DNA of 54,130 nt from Lachnospiraceae bacterium AM48-27BH (GCA_003478355.1 QUFC01000029.1:1-54130); one strand, 5' to 3'. Numbered from the stretch's first letter, positions 8,657 through 17,114 are shown. Made by a program: numbers and translations. The notes: generated from the letters alone by a model not told the origin.

Positions 8657-9052
8657 CTATGCTCTTGTGCCGTTCTTTGTGCGACGCTTCTTATACGCTG
8701 CCGAAAATGCCTCCATCATCGGAGTGACCGGAAGTTCGTTGTCAGTCTTGGACAGATACTCGAACCGTATGCCATTCTCTCTGAACTTTCGCTCGAACCT
8801 CATGTAAGAGGAAGTGTCCCGGCTGATCCGCGAGGTGTCACGGGTGAGAATCGTGCCGATGCCCTGACGCTTGGCTTCATTCAGCAGGAAGTTCATGATG
8901 CCTTCCGTATGGACGCCGGAGATGCCGTCTGCCGCCACCGCAGCAGCAACTTCATAGCCCTTGTCCTTCGCATAGCGTTCCAGCTCTTCACGCTGGCTTG
9001 CTGCCGCAAGCTGATCCGCACAGGCAACGCGGATATAAAGAAATGCTTTCAT
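8657..9052 (-). CDS. Catalytic-domain-only serine recombinase paralogue lacking the serine
   Basis: At 131 residues the protein covers only the resolvase catalytic domain. The position of the nucleophile in the usual YARVSTDEQ block reads YIRVACADQ, with GCC for Ala where Ser is expected. The other active-site block TRDTSRISRD is kept. There is no recombinase domain, zinc ribbon or coiled coil. It is the last gene of the operon, and its start overlaps the stop of the upstream recombinase (ATGA). I infer a structural or regulatory partner of the large recombinases rather than an enzyme, possibly a directionality or tetramer-modulating factor. Confidence 0.8.
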   Translation of the reverse strand: MKAFLYIRVACADQLAAASQREELERYAKDKGYEVAAAVAADGISGVHTEGIMNFLLNEAKRQGIGTILTRDTSRISRDTSSYMRFERKFRENGIRFEYLSKTDNELPVTPMMEAFSAAYKKRRTKNGTRA

Positions 9053-10656
9053 TTGGCTTCTCCTTCTGATGTAGTGAGGAAGTCCTTGAACTTCCAGACG
9101 ATTTCTATGTTGTCGAGATCGTAAATGTAGACCGCAGAAATGAATGCGTGGGTCAGCTCATAGGTCAGAGCTTTGCAGTCGGCGTACTGATCGCAGACAG
9201 CATCCAGCTTTTCATCCGAACAGGAGGTCTCGGAGTCAAGCTCCTTCATCCGTTCGTGACTGCGTTGGATTGCTTCATCGTTTTCCGCAATCTTCGCATC
9301 CGTTGCCGCCTTTTGCTGAATGTACGCTTCCTTCGTGATACTTCCGGCTGCGTACTTTTCGTAGAGCCTCAGCTTGGACGCCTTGTGCTGCTCGTTCTGC
9401 TTTTGAAAAATCCGGATTTTCTCAGCACATTCCTTGATGGCAGATTTCCGTAGATCACCGACCTCTCGATTTTGGACTGATTTCTTCTGTGCCAAAGCAA
9501 GAAACTGAGTAAGGGTATGGAAGACAACCTTCTCAATATCCATTTCCGGAAAGCTCCTGCCAACCGGACAGTCTGTGTTTCCGTTGTTGACGGAGTGAAT
9601 GCACTGGAAGTACCGAATGCCAGCCTTGTTCTTTCGGCGCGTCATAGCACGTTTACAGTTACCGCAGCGGACGAGTCCCTTGAGCGGATAGTCGTGCTGC
9701 TTGCGCGTGGGATTCCGTCCTCCGCCTCGGATGACCTTCTGAGCAAGCTCATAGTCTTCCTTGCTGATAATAGCTTCATGTGTTCCTTCTACGATAATCG
9801 GTTCATTGACAACGCGCTTTTTTGAGCCGACACCGCAGGACTTCATTTTGCGGCTGACCAGTGTTCCGGTATAAACAAGGTTCTTGAGGATGTTATAGAC
9901 CATCACGGTTTCCCAACTGATTTTCTCGCTCATGTTACTGAACTTCTTCTTGTCGGGATGCTTACTCTTGAAGTATTGCCCCGGTGTTGGGATGCCGTCA
10001 TCGTTCAGGCTGCGGGCGATCTGAGAGGTGTTGCTGCCTTCCAGAGCCTCACGGAAGATACGACGGATCACATCAGCCGCCTCCGGGTCTACTGCAAGTT
10101 TATTCCGAATGGTAGGATGCAGGACATAGCCGTATGGAGCATAGCCGCCGACATACTTGCCCTGCTTCATCATCTGGATTTTTGCCGATGTGGTCTTTAC
10201 GGAGAGGTCTTTGCTGTATGCCGCATAGATGATGCTGCGCATAACTACTTCCAGACCTCCCGTTGTGCCTTTGTAATCGTCGCTGTCATAGCCGTCATTG
10301 ATAGAGATAAAGCGGACGCCCATGAACGGAAAGGTGCATTCCAGATAGTTTCCCGTTTCGATGTAGTCACGAGAAAAGCGGGAAAAGTCTTTGACGCAGA
10401 TCAGATTGATCTCGCCGCGCTTGACCTTCTCCATCATCTGCGTGAACTGAGGACGGTGAAAGTTCGTGCCGGTATAACCGTCATCCGCAAACTCAGACCG
10501 CTGACAGCGAGACAGCTCCGGATGATTGTCGAGAAAGCGATTGATGAGCATACGCTGGTTGCCGATGCTGTCACTTTCCGCCTTGCTGCCATAGCCGGTA
10601 TCTTCATCAGCCATTGAGAGGCGGATGTAGATGCCGATGTTGTATTCCTTGCTCAT
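9049..10656 (-). CDS. Large serine recombinase, third of the triplet
   Basis: A 535-residue site-specific recombinase with nucleophile Ser in IYIRLSMADE, the active-site VKDFSRFSRDY, a recombinase domain (about 170-270), a zinc ribbon CGNCKRAM...C and a coiled-coil region (about 400-480). Large serine recombinases insert and excise elements at attP/attB without host factors. It starts directly at the stop of the upstream recombinase, with no gap. All catalytic residues look intact. Confidence 0.93.
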   Translation of the reverse strand: MSKEYNIGIYIRLSMADEDTGYGSKAESDSIGNQRMLINRFLDNHPELSRCQRSEFADDGYTGTNFHRPQFTQMMEKVKRGEINLICVKDFSRFSRDYIETGNYLECTFPFMGVRFISINDGYDSDDYKGTTGGLEVVMRSIIYAAYSKDLSVKTTSAKIQMMKQGKYVGGYAPYGYVLHPTIRNKLAVDPEAADVIRRIFREALEGSNTSQIARSLNDDGIPTPGQYFKSKHPDKKKFSNMSEKISWETVMVYNILKNLVYTGTLVSRKMKSCGVGSKKRVVNEPIIVEGTHEAIISKEDYELAQKVIRGGGRNPTRKQHDYPLKGLVRCGNCKRAMTRRKNKAGIRYFQCIHSVNNGNTDCPVGRSFPEMDIEKVVFHTLTQFLALAQKKSVQNREVGDLRKSAIKECAEKIRIFQKQNEQHKASKLRLYEKYAAGSITKEAYIQQKAATDAKIAENDEAIQRSHERMKELDSETSCSDEKLDAVCDQYADCKALTYELTHAFISAVYIYDLDNIEIVWKFKDFLTTSEGEAK

Positions 10657-12363
10657 TTACATCGCCTCCTGCACTTCCTTGATACTCTGAACGGTCAGAG
10701 CGTAAATATCGCCGTATTTCATGACCAGCTCGATTGAGCCGTCATCATGGACTTTCACAAGCTCTACGGACTCGTCAACCAATTCCTGAGAGAGCTTTTC
10801 TGCACCGCTGACGGATTTCATCAGCGTGAGCCACTTGTTGTCCTCGGACATTGCTTCGGCAAACTTCAACTTGCGCTGAACTGCTTCATCCAACCGTCGG
10901 GAAAGGTCGGCATACTGCTCATCGTAGGCTTTCTTGGCAAAGGCGTATTCCTCTTCATCGAGAATGCCTTCCGTGAAGTCCTCATAGAGCCGGGTACGTT
11001 TCTTGGAGACGCCGCTGAGTTTCAGATTCAGGCTTGTGATGAGCGCATTCTGCTGATCGCGGATGCTGCGTTCGCCTTCGCTGTTTCTCAGCTTGGCAAG
11101 TAGCTTGTCGTAATTGAGAGCTGCCTTGACTTGAAGCTGGATCGCCGCAAGCACATCGGCTTCGAGCTTATCCTGCCGCGTATAGTGCGGCGTACAGAGG
11201 TTGCCGCGTTTGACGGATGAGCTGCACTCATAGAAGGCGTACCATGCGCCGTCCTTGCGTTTATCAACGCGCTTGCGGTGGAAGTAGAGCTTTCTGCCGC
11301 AGTCTGCACAGACGATTTTGTCTTCAAAGAGATTGATCAGCGTAGCGCGGATTTCTTCCGTGCGCTCCATCTTCTCAATCCTTGTCCTTGCAGCGGCGTC
11401 CCGCATCTCTCGCACCTTCTGGAAGTCCTCGCGGGAAATGATTGGCTCATGCGTATTGGGAAAGACGATCCATTCCTCGCGGTCGATATGCTGATTTTTG
11501 ACGCCCTTGTAGATGGCGTTCAGCGTTCGTCCGAGTACGGTATCTCCGACGTAATGGGGATTATCCAGAATATTGGTAAGCGATGACTTGTTCCAAATCT
11601 TCTTTGCCGTAGCATTGCCTGTGCGGACGCCGACCTGATACTTCTGAAACTCCGGATTGGGCGCGTTCATTGCATCAAGCCGGTCTGCAATCGCCGGAAG
11701 GGACAGCCCTTCAATTTTCCATTGGAAAATCTTCCGGACAATCGGTGCGGTTTCCTCATCGAAAACCATATTGCAGTGTTCTTCATCCCAGCGGTAGCCA
11801 TACGGGAGATTGCGCTTCTTGAACTCTCCGCTTTCCATCTGCGCCTTGAGCGCAGTAGAAACCTTGCGGGAGATGTCCTTCGAGTAAAGGGTGTTGATCA
11901 TGTTTTGCAGAGGGATGATGAGGCTTTCGCCGGAGCCGTCCGTATCAAAGTTGTCGTAGTTCTCTTTGATGGCGATAAACCGAAGCCCGATCTGCGGAAA
12001 GACCCGTTCCAGATAGGTTCCTGCCTCAATGTAATCTCGCCCGAACCGGCTGAGATCACGAACCACAAGGCACTTGATCCTGCCGGTGCGGATGTCGTTC
12101 ATCAGACGGTTGAACTCCGGTCTGTCAAAAACCGTACCCGTTCGTCCGTTGTCCACATAGGTATCTATCAGATTCAGATAGGGACGCTCTGCAATGTAGG
12201 ACTTGCAAATCTCAATCTGATTTGCGATGACATCCACCTTTTCAGTCTTGCCGCTGTTTTCAACGGAAAGACGGGCATAGATGGCTGTTGAGAAGACCTC
12301 GGAAGAGGCAGATTCGATAACCGGCTCTTCGACTGCAATTTGTTTTCTGCTTTTTCTTGCCAT
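10657..12363 (-). CDS. Large serine recombinase, second of the triplet
   Basis: A 568-residue large serine recombinase with Ser in IYARLSVEN, VRDLSRFGRDY, a recombinase domain, a zinc ribbon CADCGRKLYF...C and a C-terminal coiled coil. A basic 30-residue N-terminal extension (MARKSRKQ) precedes the catalytic domain, unlike its neighbours. It lies 15 bases after the first recombinase and abuts the third, so the three are co-transcribed. Confidence 0.93.
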   Translation of the reverse strand: MARKSRKQIAVEEPVIESASSEVFSTAIYARLSVENSGKTEKVDVIANQIEICKSYIAERPYLNLIDTYVDNGRTGTVFDRPEFNRLMNDIRTGRIKCLVVRDLSRFGRDYIEAGTYLERVFPQIGLRFIAIKENYDNFDTDGSGESLIIPLQNMINTLYSKDISRKVSTALKAQMESGEFKKRNLPYGYRWDEEHCNMVFDEETAPIVRKIFQWKIEGLSLPAIADRLDAMNAPNPEFQKYQVGVRTGNATAKKIWNKSSLTNILDNPHYVGDTVLGRTLNAIYKGVKNQHIDREEWIVFPNTHEPIISREDFQKVREMRDAAARTRIEKMERTEEIRATLINLFEDKIVCADCGRKLYFHRKRVDKRKDGAWYAFYECSSSVKRGNLCTPHYTRQDKLEADVLAAIQLQVKAALNYDKLLAKLRNSEGERSIRDQQNALITSLNLKLSGVSKKRTRLYEDFTEGILDEEEYAFAKKAYDEQYADLSRRLDEAVQRKLKFAEAMSEDNKWLTLMKSVSGAEKLSQELVDESVELVKVHDDGSIELVMKYGDIYALTVQSIKEVQEAM

Positions 12364-12378
12364 TTGCTCATCCCTCCT

Positions 12379-14013
12379 TTATACGGCAATATCCAGCTCG
12401 TCGGCATAGCCGAGAACGTATTCAAGTGTCTGCTGGTATTCATCTTTGTACTTGAAGACAATTTCGATTGCATGGTTTTCGTAAATCAGAATGCGGTCAA
12501 CCAGCGACATCAGCACACGGCGGTTCAGTTCTTCGACGTTTTCATACTGCTTGAAAAGCGTTACCCAGTTCCGTTCGGTCGTGCCGGTTGTCACCGTCTG
12601 CTTCATTTCTTTTTTGACCCGCAGAAGTGCCTCCTGTTTGTCCTCAATGATTTTGGTGTAGCTGCTGCGGAACTCGAAGTATTCCGATTTATCAATGACG
12701 CCGCCGATGAAGTTCTCGTAAAGCCCCAGCTTGAGCTTTTGGTACCGTTCAATCTCTTCCTCGATTTTGGCGATCTGAGCTTCGTAATTGAAAGCCTTAC
12801 GGCTCTGAGACGGAAGCCGTTCTATCATCGCAAGCGCGTGTTCCAGATTGATGACAAGCTCGATCTGGTCATGAATGGCACGGAAGACCTTCTCTTCAAC
12901 CTCTTTTGCGGCGATGCTGTGCGGGCTGCACGTCCGGCTGTGCTTATTGGTGGAGCAGACGTAGTAGATATACTTTTTCGTCTTCGACGGGACGGTCTTG
13001 CGGATCATTGGCTGCTGACAGTCTCCGCAGAACAGGAAGCCGGAAAACAGATGCGCTTCGTCCTGATCGGGCGAACAGCGCATATCCCGCTGCATCATGA
13101 CCTTGACTGCCATGAAGTCCTCGTAGGACACAAGAGCTTCATGCGCATTTTCTACCTTGACCCACTCGGATTCATCCTTGCTTTTCACAACGCGGACTTT
13201 GTAGTTGGGAGTGCCGCGCTTGCCTTGCGCCAGAACGCCGATATAAACCTCGTTGGTGAGAATACGCTGGACGGCTTTGTATGTCCATTTTGCGGTATCG
13301 CCGGTTTTGAAGACGGTATCAAACTTCACACCGGCGGAATGCTTGTATTCCATTGGGGACAGAACGCCCATCTGGTTCAGACGCTTTGCAATGCGCCCAA
13401 TGGAGAAGCCGTCCTTGTACATGGAAAAGATCATCTGCACATATTCGCTGACCGCTTCATCCACGATGAGCTGGTTTTTGTTCTCCGGCGATTTCATGTA
13501 GCCGTAAGGGGAGAACGAGCCGACGAACTCACCGCTCTTCTGCTTGACTTCCAGACTGCTTCGGATTTTCATGGAGATGTCCTTGCAGTAAGAATCGTTA
13601 ATCAGATTTTTGAACGGGATGACAAAGGAGTCGGACTGCGGATCACCGGTCAGACTGTCATACGCATCATTGATTGCGATGAAGCGAATGCCGAGCTGAG
13701 GAAAAATCTTCTCAATATAGCGTCCGCCGTCGATATAGTTTCTTGAGAAGCGGCTGAGATCCTTAACCACAATGCAGTCAAGCGCACCCTTGCGGATTGC
13801 CTCTTCCAGCTTTTTGAACTGAGGACGATTGAAGGAAACGCCGCTGTACCCGTCATCAACAAACGGCTCACAGACCAGCTCCAAATCGTCGTGCCTTGCG
13901 ATATAGTCCTCGCAGATGGCTCTCTGGCTGGCGATGGAGTTGCTTTCTACTTTGTCTCCATCCTCACGGGACAGACGGCAGTAGATCGCCGTGCGGTAAA
14001 CCTTATCTGGCAT
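12379..14013 (-). CDS. Large serine recombinase, first of the triplet
   Basis: A 544-residue large serine recombinase: Ser in IYCRLSREDG, VKDLSRFSRNY, a recombinase domain around 170-280, a zinc ribbon CGDCQQPM...C and a coiled coil near 390-460. The start ATG at 14013 is preceded by CGGAGGTTATTTTT, a good ribosome site. It heads the recombinase operon, driven by the promoter at 14164-14192. Several co-encoded recombinases may act as heteromers or have divided labour; that is inference. Confidence 0.93.
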   Translation of the reverse strand: MPDKVYRTAIYCRLSREDGDKVESNSIASQRAICEDYIARHDDLELVCEPFVDDGYSGVSFNRPQFKKLEEAIRKGALDCIVVKDLSRFSRNYIDGGRYIEKIFPQLGIRFIAINDAYDSLTGDPQSDSFVIPFKNLINDSYCKDISMKIRSSLEVKQKSGEFVGSFSPYGYMKSPENKNQLIVDEAVSEYVQMIFSMYKDGFSIGRIAKRLNQMGVLSPMEYKHSAGVKFDTVFKTGDTAKWTYKAVQRILTNEVYIGVLAQGKRGTPNYKVRVVKSKDESEWVKVENAHEALVSYEDFMAVKVMMQRDMRCSPDQDEAHLFSGFLFCGDCQQPMIRKTVPSKTKKYIYYVCSTNKHSRTCSPHSIAAKEVEEKVFRAIHDQIELVINLEHALAMIERLPSQSRKAFNYEAQIAKIEEEIERYQKLKLGLYENFIGGVIDKSEYFEFRSSYTKIIEDKQEALLRVKKEMKQTVTTGTTERNWVTLFKQYENVEELNRRVLMSLVDRILIYENHAIEIVFKYKDEYQQTLEYVLGYADELDIAV

Positions 14014-14163
14014 AAAAATAACCTCCGTTTTTCTGTTTGGTGTGGTACATCAAATCAGAAAGACGAAGGCTTGCTTCAACTCTTATGAAGAGAAACACGA
14101 AAGCGCCACATGACCATCAGGGCAAGCGGCTTAATCCGTATTCTTCTTTTTTTGACCGATTTC

Positions 14164-14192
14164 ATTATACCACAGGCTCAATCGCTTGTCCA
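14164..14192 (-). promoter_or_regulatory. Promoter of the recombinase operon
   Basis: On the minus strand TGGACA (14187-14192) and TATAAT (14164-14169) are separated by 17 bases. A transcript would begin near 14157, leaving an untranslated leader of about 140 bases before the first recombinase. Confidence 0.7.
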
Positions 14193-14227
14193 TAGAACCG
14201 GGCGAAAAGATTCAGACTGTTCATAAA

Positions 14228-14470
14228 TCAAAGACCTCTCAGATAGTGTTCCAGACAATCTTCCATTGTCGTGTCCGTCTCGGCGAAGCTGATCTTCACC
14301 ACTGTCTTCCCGTCCAGATAACAATAGGGATTTCTGATCTGCTTGATGAACTCCCTCAGCCTGTCCTCTCGCGGTGCCGCAGGATCAAGCCGGACGCTGC
14401 TTCTCTGAACGAGTGTGCTTCGGTCAACCGTTTTCGGGCTGACGTTTTTCATTGTTTCAATGCCCATCAT
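14228..14470 (-). CDS. Small conserved mobile-element protein (DUF6870-like)
   Basis: An 80-residue protein with the pattern TVDRSTLV, an REFIKQIRNPYCYLDGK stretch and VVKISFAETDTTMEDCLEHYL. I associate it, from memory, with a small family (DUF6870) found beside recombinases and sigma-like genes in Firmicutes elements. The function is unknown. The start at 14470 has AGGAGG 10 bases upstream. It lies between the structured leader and the recombinase operon and could be a recombination accessory or regulator. Confidence 0.65.
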   Translation of the reverse strand: MMGIETMKNVSPKTVDRSTLVQRSSVRLDPAAPREDRLREFIKQIRNPYCYLDGKTVVKISFAETDTTMEDCLEHYLRGL

Positions 14471-14935
14471 ATTTTAAGCACCTCCTGTTTCGTGAAAATA
14501 TTCAGGACAAAAGGATATGGCAGAGCATCTTGTGAAGATACCCTGCCACATAGTTTTCATCCTGAAACTATATAGTAAGTTTCTTTTGGGTTTGTTTCAT
14601 TGTCCGGCATATTTGCAGCTCGCGCCCCTGCCAGAAGAACTTTGTAGTTCCGGGAATGCTGCGGACTACCAATGGTCAATCGGTATCATGGGACTCTCAC
14701 CCCTCCGAGGATCGCTCCGAGCCGCCCCTTCAAAGAAAAGACGGAAGTATCATTATACCCGGCATCTGCATCGTCGCAAGCAGCCGCACCACACGACTGT
14801 TATAGCTCTCCGGTGGTCGCTCACTCCCTTTCGGGAGGTCTTGGCGTCGAAAGCTGTGTTGCTTCGCAGAAGCGGAAAGATCCGCAGCACTGAACTATTC
14901 AGTTTTCAAGGAGCAGTGAAGCGGTCTGATTGACC
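14471..14935 (-). ncRNA. Long structured untranslated leader
   Basis: No gene is supported in this 465-base stretch. On the minus strand it carries many stems: CTGAA-TAG-TTCAG near 14895-14910; CCTCCC/GGGAG; GTAGTCCG/CGGAACTAC; and a strong composite hairpin at 14500-14575 in which GGCAG/CTGCC and ATCTT/AAGAT arms are nested. A promoter lies within it (14752-14779). I treat it as a candidate regulatory RNA leader. No known class was recognised. Confidence 0.45.
14752..14779 (-). promoter_or_regulatory. Promoter for the small DUF6870-like gene
   Basis: On the minus strand TTGCGA (14774-14779) and TATAAT (14752-14757) are separated by 16 bases. Transcription from here would give a leader of about 275 bases before the start codon at 14470. 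Confidence 0.55.
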
Positions 14936-14980
14936 CTTTCACTTTACAACGGACATCTTTTTGCCGTTTGTTGAGTACCG
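14936..14980 (-). repeat. Conserved regulatory block, copy 1
   Basis: The minus strand reads GGTACTCAACAAACG, nine variable bases, then TGTCCGTTGTAAAGTGAA. The same block with the same nine-base spacing is found at 27398-27440 on the plus strand. ACAAACG and CGTTGT can pair as an imperfect stem. This copy lies immediately after the sigma-like gene. Confidence 0.7.
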
Positions 14981-14981
14981 C

Positions 14982-15464
14982 TCAAAAAATTTTTTGAAAT
15001 TTTTTCTGCACCGCTGCTTTGAGGTCAAATGCAGCTCTGATGCCGATGCCTTTCCTTCGGGCAAACTCTCGAAGAGTCAGTCCTTCACGGGTCATCGCAA
15101 GATACAATTCGCGCTGCTTCTCGGTCAGAATGGAAAGAAGCTCCTTCTCTTTGAGGGCGGTGATCAGTTCCTCCATGCAGTCGCGGGAGTCTGCCAGCCA
15201 TGCAACTGACTTCACATCGTCCTCCGGCATAGCGTCAAGGGACAGCACGGTATCAGAAATTTTCTCTGCGCCGTCCTCATCCTCAGAGCTGTTGTCAAAG
15301 CCATACGAGCGCCTGATCCGCTTTTCCTCTGCGCGGAGGACTCTCATAACGTCGCGGTTGACCTCAGAGACTTCACCAGTTTTTTTCACGCGCACCATGC
15401 ACTTGCCGTCCTCCGTAGTCCAGAGGTCGTAATCGAACGCGATAGGGGTTTTAGGGATTTTCAT
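14982..15464 (-). CDS. Sigma-70 region-4-like protein
   Basis: A 160-residue protein whose C-terminal third (about 112-158) has the sigma region-4 helix-turn-helix pattern: LTEKQRELYLAM, then LTLREFARRKGI. The N-terminus (FDYDLWTTEDGKCMVRVKKTGE) matches the leading segment of sigma-like genes common in Firmicutes conjugative elements. It has no region 2, so it is either a partial sigma factor or a regulator. It probably controls element genes. The conserved block just downstream may be one of its targets, which is inference. Confidence 0.8.
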   Translation of the reverse strand: MKIPKTPIAFDYDLWTTEDGKCMVRVKKTGEVSEVNRDVMRVLRAEEKRIRRSYGFDNSSEDEDGAEKISDTVLSLDAMPEDDVKSVAWLADSRDCMEELITALKEKELLSILTEKQRELYLAMTREGLTLREFARRKGIGIRAAFDLKAAVQKKFQKIF

Positions 15465-15509
15465 TGTTCATCCTTTCCGCTGCGCGGGAGCAGCGGGAAG
15501 GGTGAAGAC

Positions 15510-15635
15510 AGAAAAAGAGCCGCATGACGGTGAGGTTTGAATCCCATGCCGATAAAACAGAGCAATTAAACTCTGTCTCATGCGGCATTAGGATGACTTC
15601 ACCTATCAGGCGGCTCCACAGCTCAGCTATGACAT
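15510..15635 (-). promoter_or_regulatory. Competing inverted repeats before the sigma-like gene
   Basis: GCCGCATGA and TCATGCGGC pair around an inner ACAGAG/CTCTGT stem, while outer GAGCCGC and GCGGCTC arms offer an alternative pairing. The last arm is followed on the minus strand by TTTTT. The arrangement lies between the zinc-ribbon gene and the sigma-like gene and could be an attenuator-type terminator. Confidence 0.5.
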
Positions 15636-15672
15636 ATATTTTATTTTAGAACAGAGGCTTGACCTCCGGTTC

Positions 15673-15915
15673 TTACTTGGTACGCGGTCGCAGTCTTCTC
15701 ATATTCAGCACATCAAAGACTGTGATCCGCCCGCATTTCTTGCACTTGGATTCTACATGACCCCTCGTGTCCTCGTAGACAGCAATGGCATTATGCTGAC
15801 AATAGGGACATTTCAGGTATCGGGGCTTCTGCTGGGAAATGGCAACTCTTGCCCTGCGGATTTTTTCGATCAGCTCCGGCGTCGGTTCCTGAACCCGAAT
15901 GGATGCTCTCTTCAT
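15673..15915 (-). CDS. Small zinc-ribbon protein
   Basis: An 80-residue protein with one CPYC and one CKKC pair about 20 residues apart, a Com-like or zinc-ribbon arrangement, in a basic context ending RRLRPRTK. It probably binds nucleic acid. The start at 15915 has GGAGG seven bases upstream and overlaps the stop of the peptidase gene (TAATG), so the pair is coupled. Confidence 0.75.
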   Translation of the reverse strand: MKRASIRVQEPTPELIEKIRRARVAISQQKPRYLKCPYCQHNAIAVYEDTRGHVESKCKKCGRITVFDVLNMRRLRPRTK

Positions 15916-16643
15916 TACCACACCTCCAATGGGTCAACATACTCACTGAATGGACGATCCACCATGTAGCCGAGCTGACGAAGGCGGATAGACGCCGTTG
16001 TCTTGGAGACACCGAACAACCGGCAGAAAAGGCGCAGCGTTAAGTGATCATGATACGAATACCTCCCCTCATAGTTTTTCAGCGGCGTTTCCGTAAACTG
16101 GCGCATTGCCAGGTCAACCTCCTTCTGAGGAAGCAGGATCGCCGCGCCCAAGACATTTGCTTGCCACTCGTTCCAGTCCTCGCGGGTTTTCAGCTCTCGC
16201 GGCGTATAGGCTGTCCGTGCGGAATATCTCATTTCGCAGGATGCCTTTACCTCTTCCGATTCCAGTTGGAAGAGAATCTGATGGGCGCACTCGTGGGCAA
16301 GGGTAAATCTTCGCTTGGCGCAGAGCCGCTGCACGTTGCCGGAGAGGATGAAGCTCTCGTCCAAGATGACCTGATTACGCTTCAAAGCCAGTGTGCGCGT
16401 AATACCAAGTTCCGTGATCTTGTACTCAGTGTCGGCATAGGCAGTGACACCGCAGATGCTTCCGTCCGGCGAGAGACGGGCGAATGATACGCGAAGACCG
16501 AGATAATTCTTTGCAAACTGATCAATGGGCGTTGGCAAAGCTGGTCGGTCGGGCTTGTCAGCCTCATCCCCGAAAAAGAACCGGTTGAAGTCCTTTGTTG
16601 TTGAGGCTGCAATTTCTTCAAGTTGGCGCTGGGATAAAATCAT
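15915..16643 (-). CDS. ImmA/IrrE-type metallopeptidase
   Basis: A 242-residue protein with HECAH (117-121) in RRFTLAHECAHQ, the zinc-binding motif of ImmA/IrrE peptidases. In integrative elements such peptidases cleave the XRE repressor after DNA damage and so start excision. The start at 16643 follows AAGGAGG. The upstream extension to 16817 lacks a site and overlaps the neighbour. It overlaps the upstream gene by four bases (ATGA). The divergently placed XRE gene at 17170 is the obvious candidate substrate; that is inference. Confidence 0.88.
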   Translation of the reverse strand: MILSQRQLEEIAASTTKDFNRFFFGDEADKPDRPALPTPIDQFAKNYLGLRVSFARLSPDGSICGVTAYADTEYKITELGITRTLALKRNQVILDESFILSGNVQRLCAKRRFTLAHECAHQILFQLESEEVKASCEMRYSARTAYTPRELKTREDWNEWQANVLGAAILLPQKEVDLAMRQFTETPLKNYEGRYSYHDHLTLRLFCRLFGVSKTTASIRLRQLGYMVDRPFSEYVDPLEVW

Positions 16644-16900
16644 GAGCAGTTGTCCTCCTTTGCTTCGACGAACCACTTGTCTCCTTCGTGGAAAAGAAAC
16701 GATTCCTTTCCGCGAATCTGAACTGTGTAACGGATGCCTCCGCCCCCAACCTTTTTGGATGTGGCGCGGCATTTGTAAAGAATCTGGTCGATTTGAAAGA
16801 TTACACCGTTGTCCCACCAGATAAGGCGAGGGAGGATTGCCCCTTCCTTGTCCACATCCAGCGTAACCGGAACGTATGCCTTTCTGTACTGTGTAGCCAT
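16640..16900 (-). CDS. Conserved small protein of unknown function
   Basis: An 86-residue protein beginning MATQYRKAYVPVTLDVDKEG and containing WWDNGVIFQIDQILYKCRA and YTVQIRGKESFLF. It resembles an unnamed beta-rich family that often sits near Y-family polymerases in Firmicutes; I recall the family but no function. It is the first gene of the leftward operon and overlaps the peptidase start by four bases. The ribosome site is weak (AGGAGTG, 13 bases away). Confidence 0.7.
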   Translation of the reverse strand: MATQYRKAYVPVTLDVDKEGAILPRLIWWDNGVIFQIDQILYKCRATSKKVGGGGIRYTVQIRGKESFLFHEGDKWFVEAKEDNCS

Positions 16901-17015
16901 TTGCGTTTTTCTCACTCCTGTTCCCTCATACCGGTGTATGCCGGTACGGATGATCTTCGGCAGCATAAATGCCTGTCCATTTGAACTGCTCAAAAGATGT
17001 AACTTTTTCGTGTAC

Positions 17016-17079
17016 AACTACTCATGCCCCTTGACAGGATGAGCAATTCAGGATATACTATGAGTAGTTGGATTGCTCA
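17016..17079. promoter_or_regulatory. Interlocked operator palindromes over the XRE promoter
   Basis: AACTACTCAT (17016-17025) pairs with ATGAGTAGTT (17060-17069), and TGAGCAAT (17040-17047) pairs with ATTGCTCA (17072-17079). The two inverted repeats interlock over the rightward promoter. They are probable binding sites for the XRE regulator. Confidence 0.75.
17031..17059 (+). promoter_or_regulatory. Rightward promoter of the XRE regulator
   Basis: TTGACA (17031-17036) and TATACT (17054-17059) have a 17-base spacer. Expected start near 17066, about 100 bases before the regulator gene. The interlocked palindromes overlap both boxes. Confidence 0.8.
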
Positions 17080-17085
17080 GTCATT

Positions 17086-17114
17086 ATTATACGCACTTCA
17101 AGTGCCTTTGTCAA
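17086..17114 (-). promoter_or_regulatory. Leftward promoter of the peptidase operon
   Basis: On the minus strand TTGACA (17109-17114) and TATAAT (17086-17091) are both perfect, with a 17-base spacer. The spacer holds a perfect 13-base palindrome, GCACTTCAAGTGC (17093-17105). It lies back to back with the rightward promoter, which suggests a bistable switch. Confidence 0.8.

Noticed and set aside
12340..13746. Long open frame (468 residues) on the plus strand
   Set aside because: It is antisense to the first serine recombinase, whose motifs and ribosome site are clear; no domain is seen in the antisense product.
14640..14720. Group II intron-like motif (GTGAGAGTCCC)
   Set aside because: No domain V hairpin, intron ends or reverse transcriptase were seen; treated only as a structured leader.
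15530..15560. tRNA-like T-arm sequence GAGGTTTGAATCCC
   Set aside because: The flanking bases do not make a T stem, and no acceptor, anticodon or D arm fits; it is part of the hairpin region.
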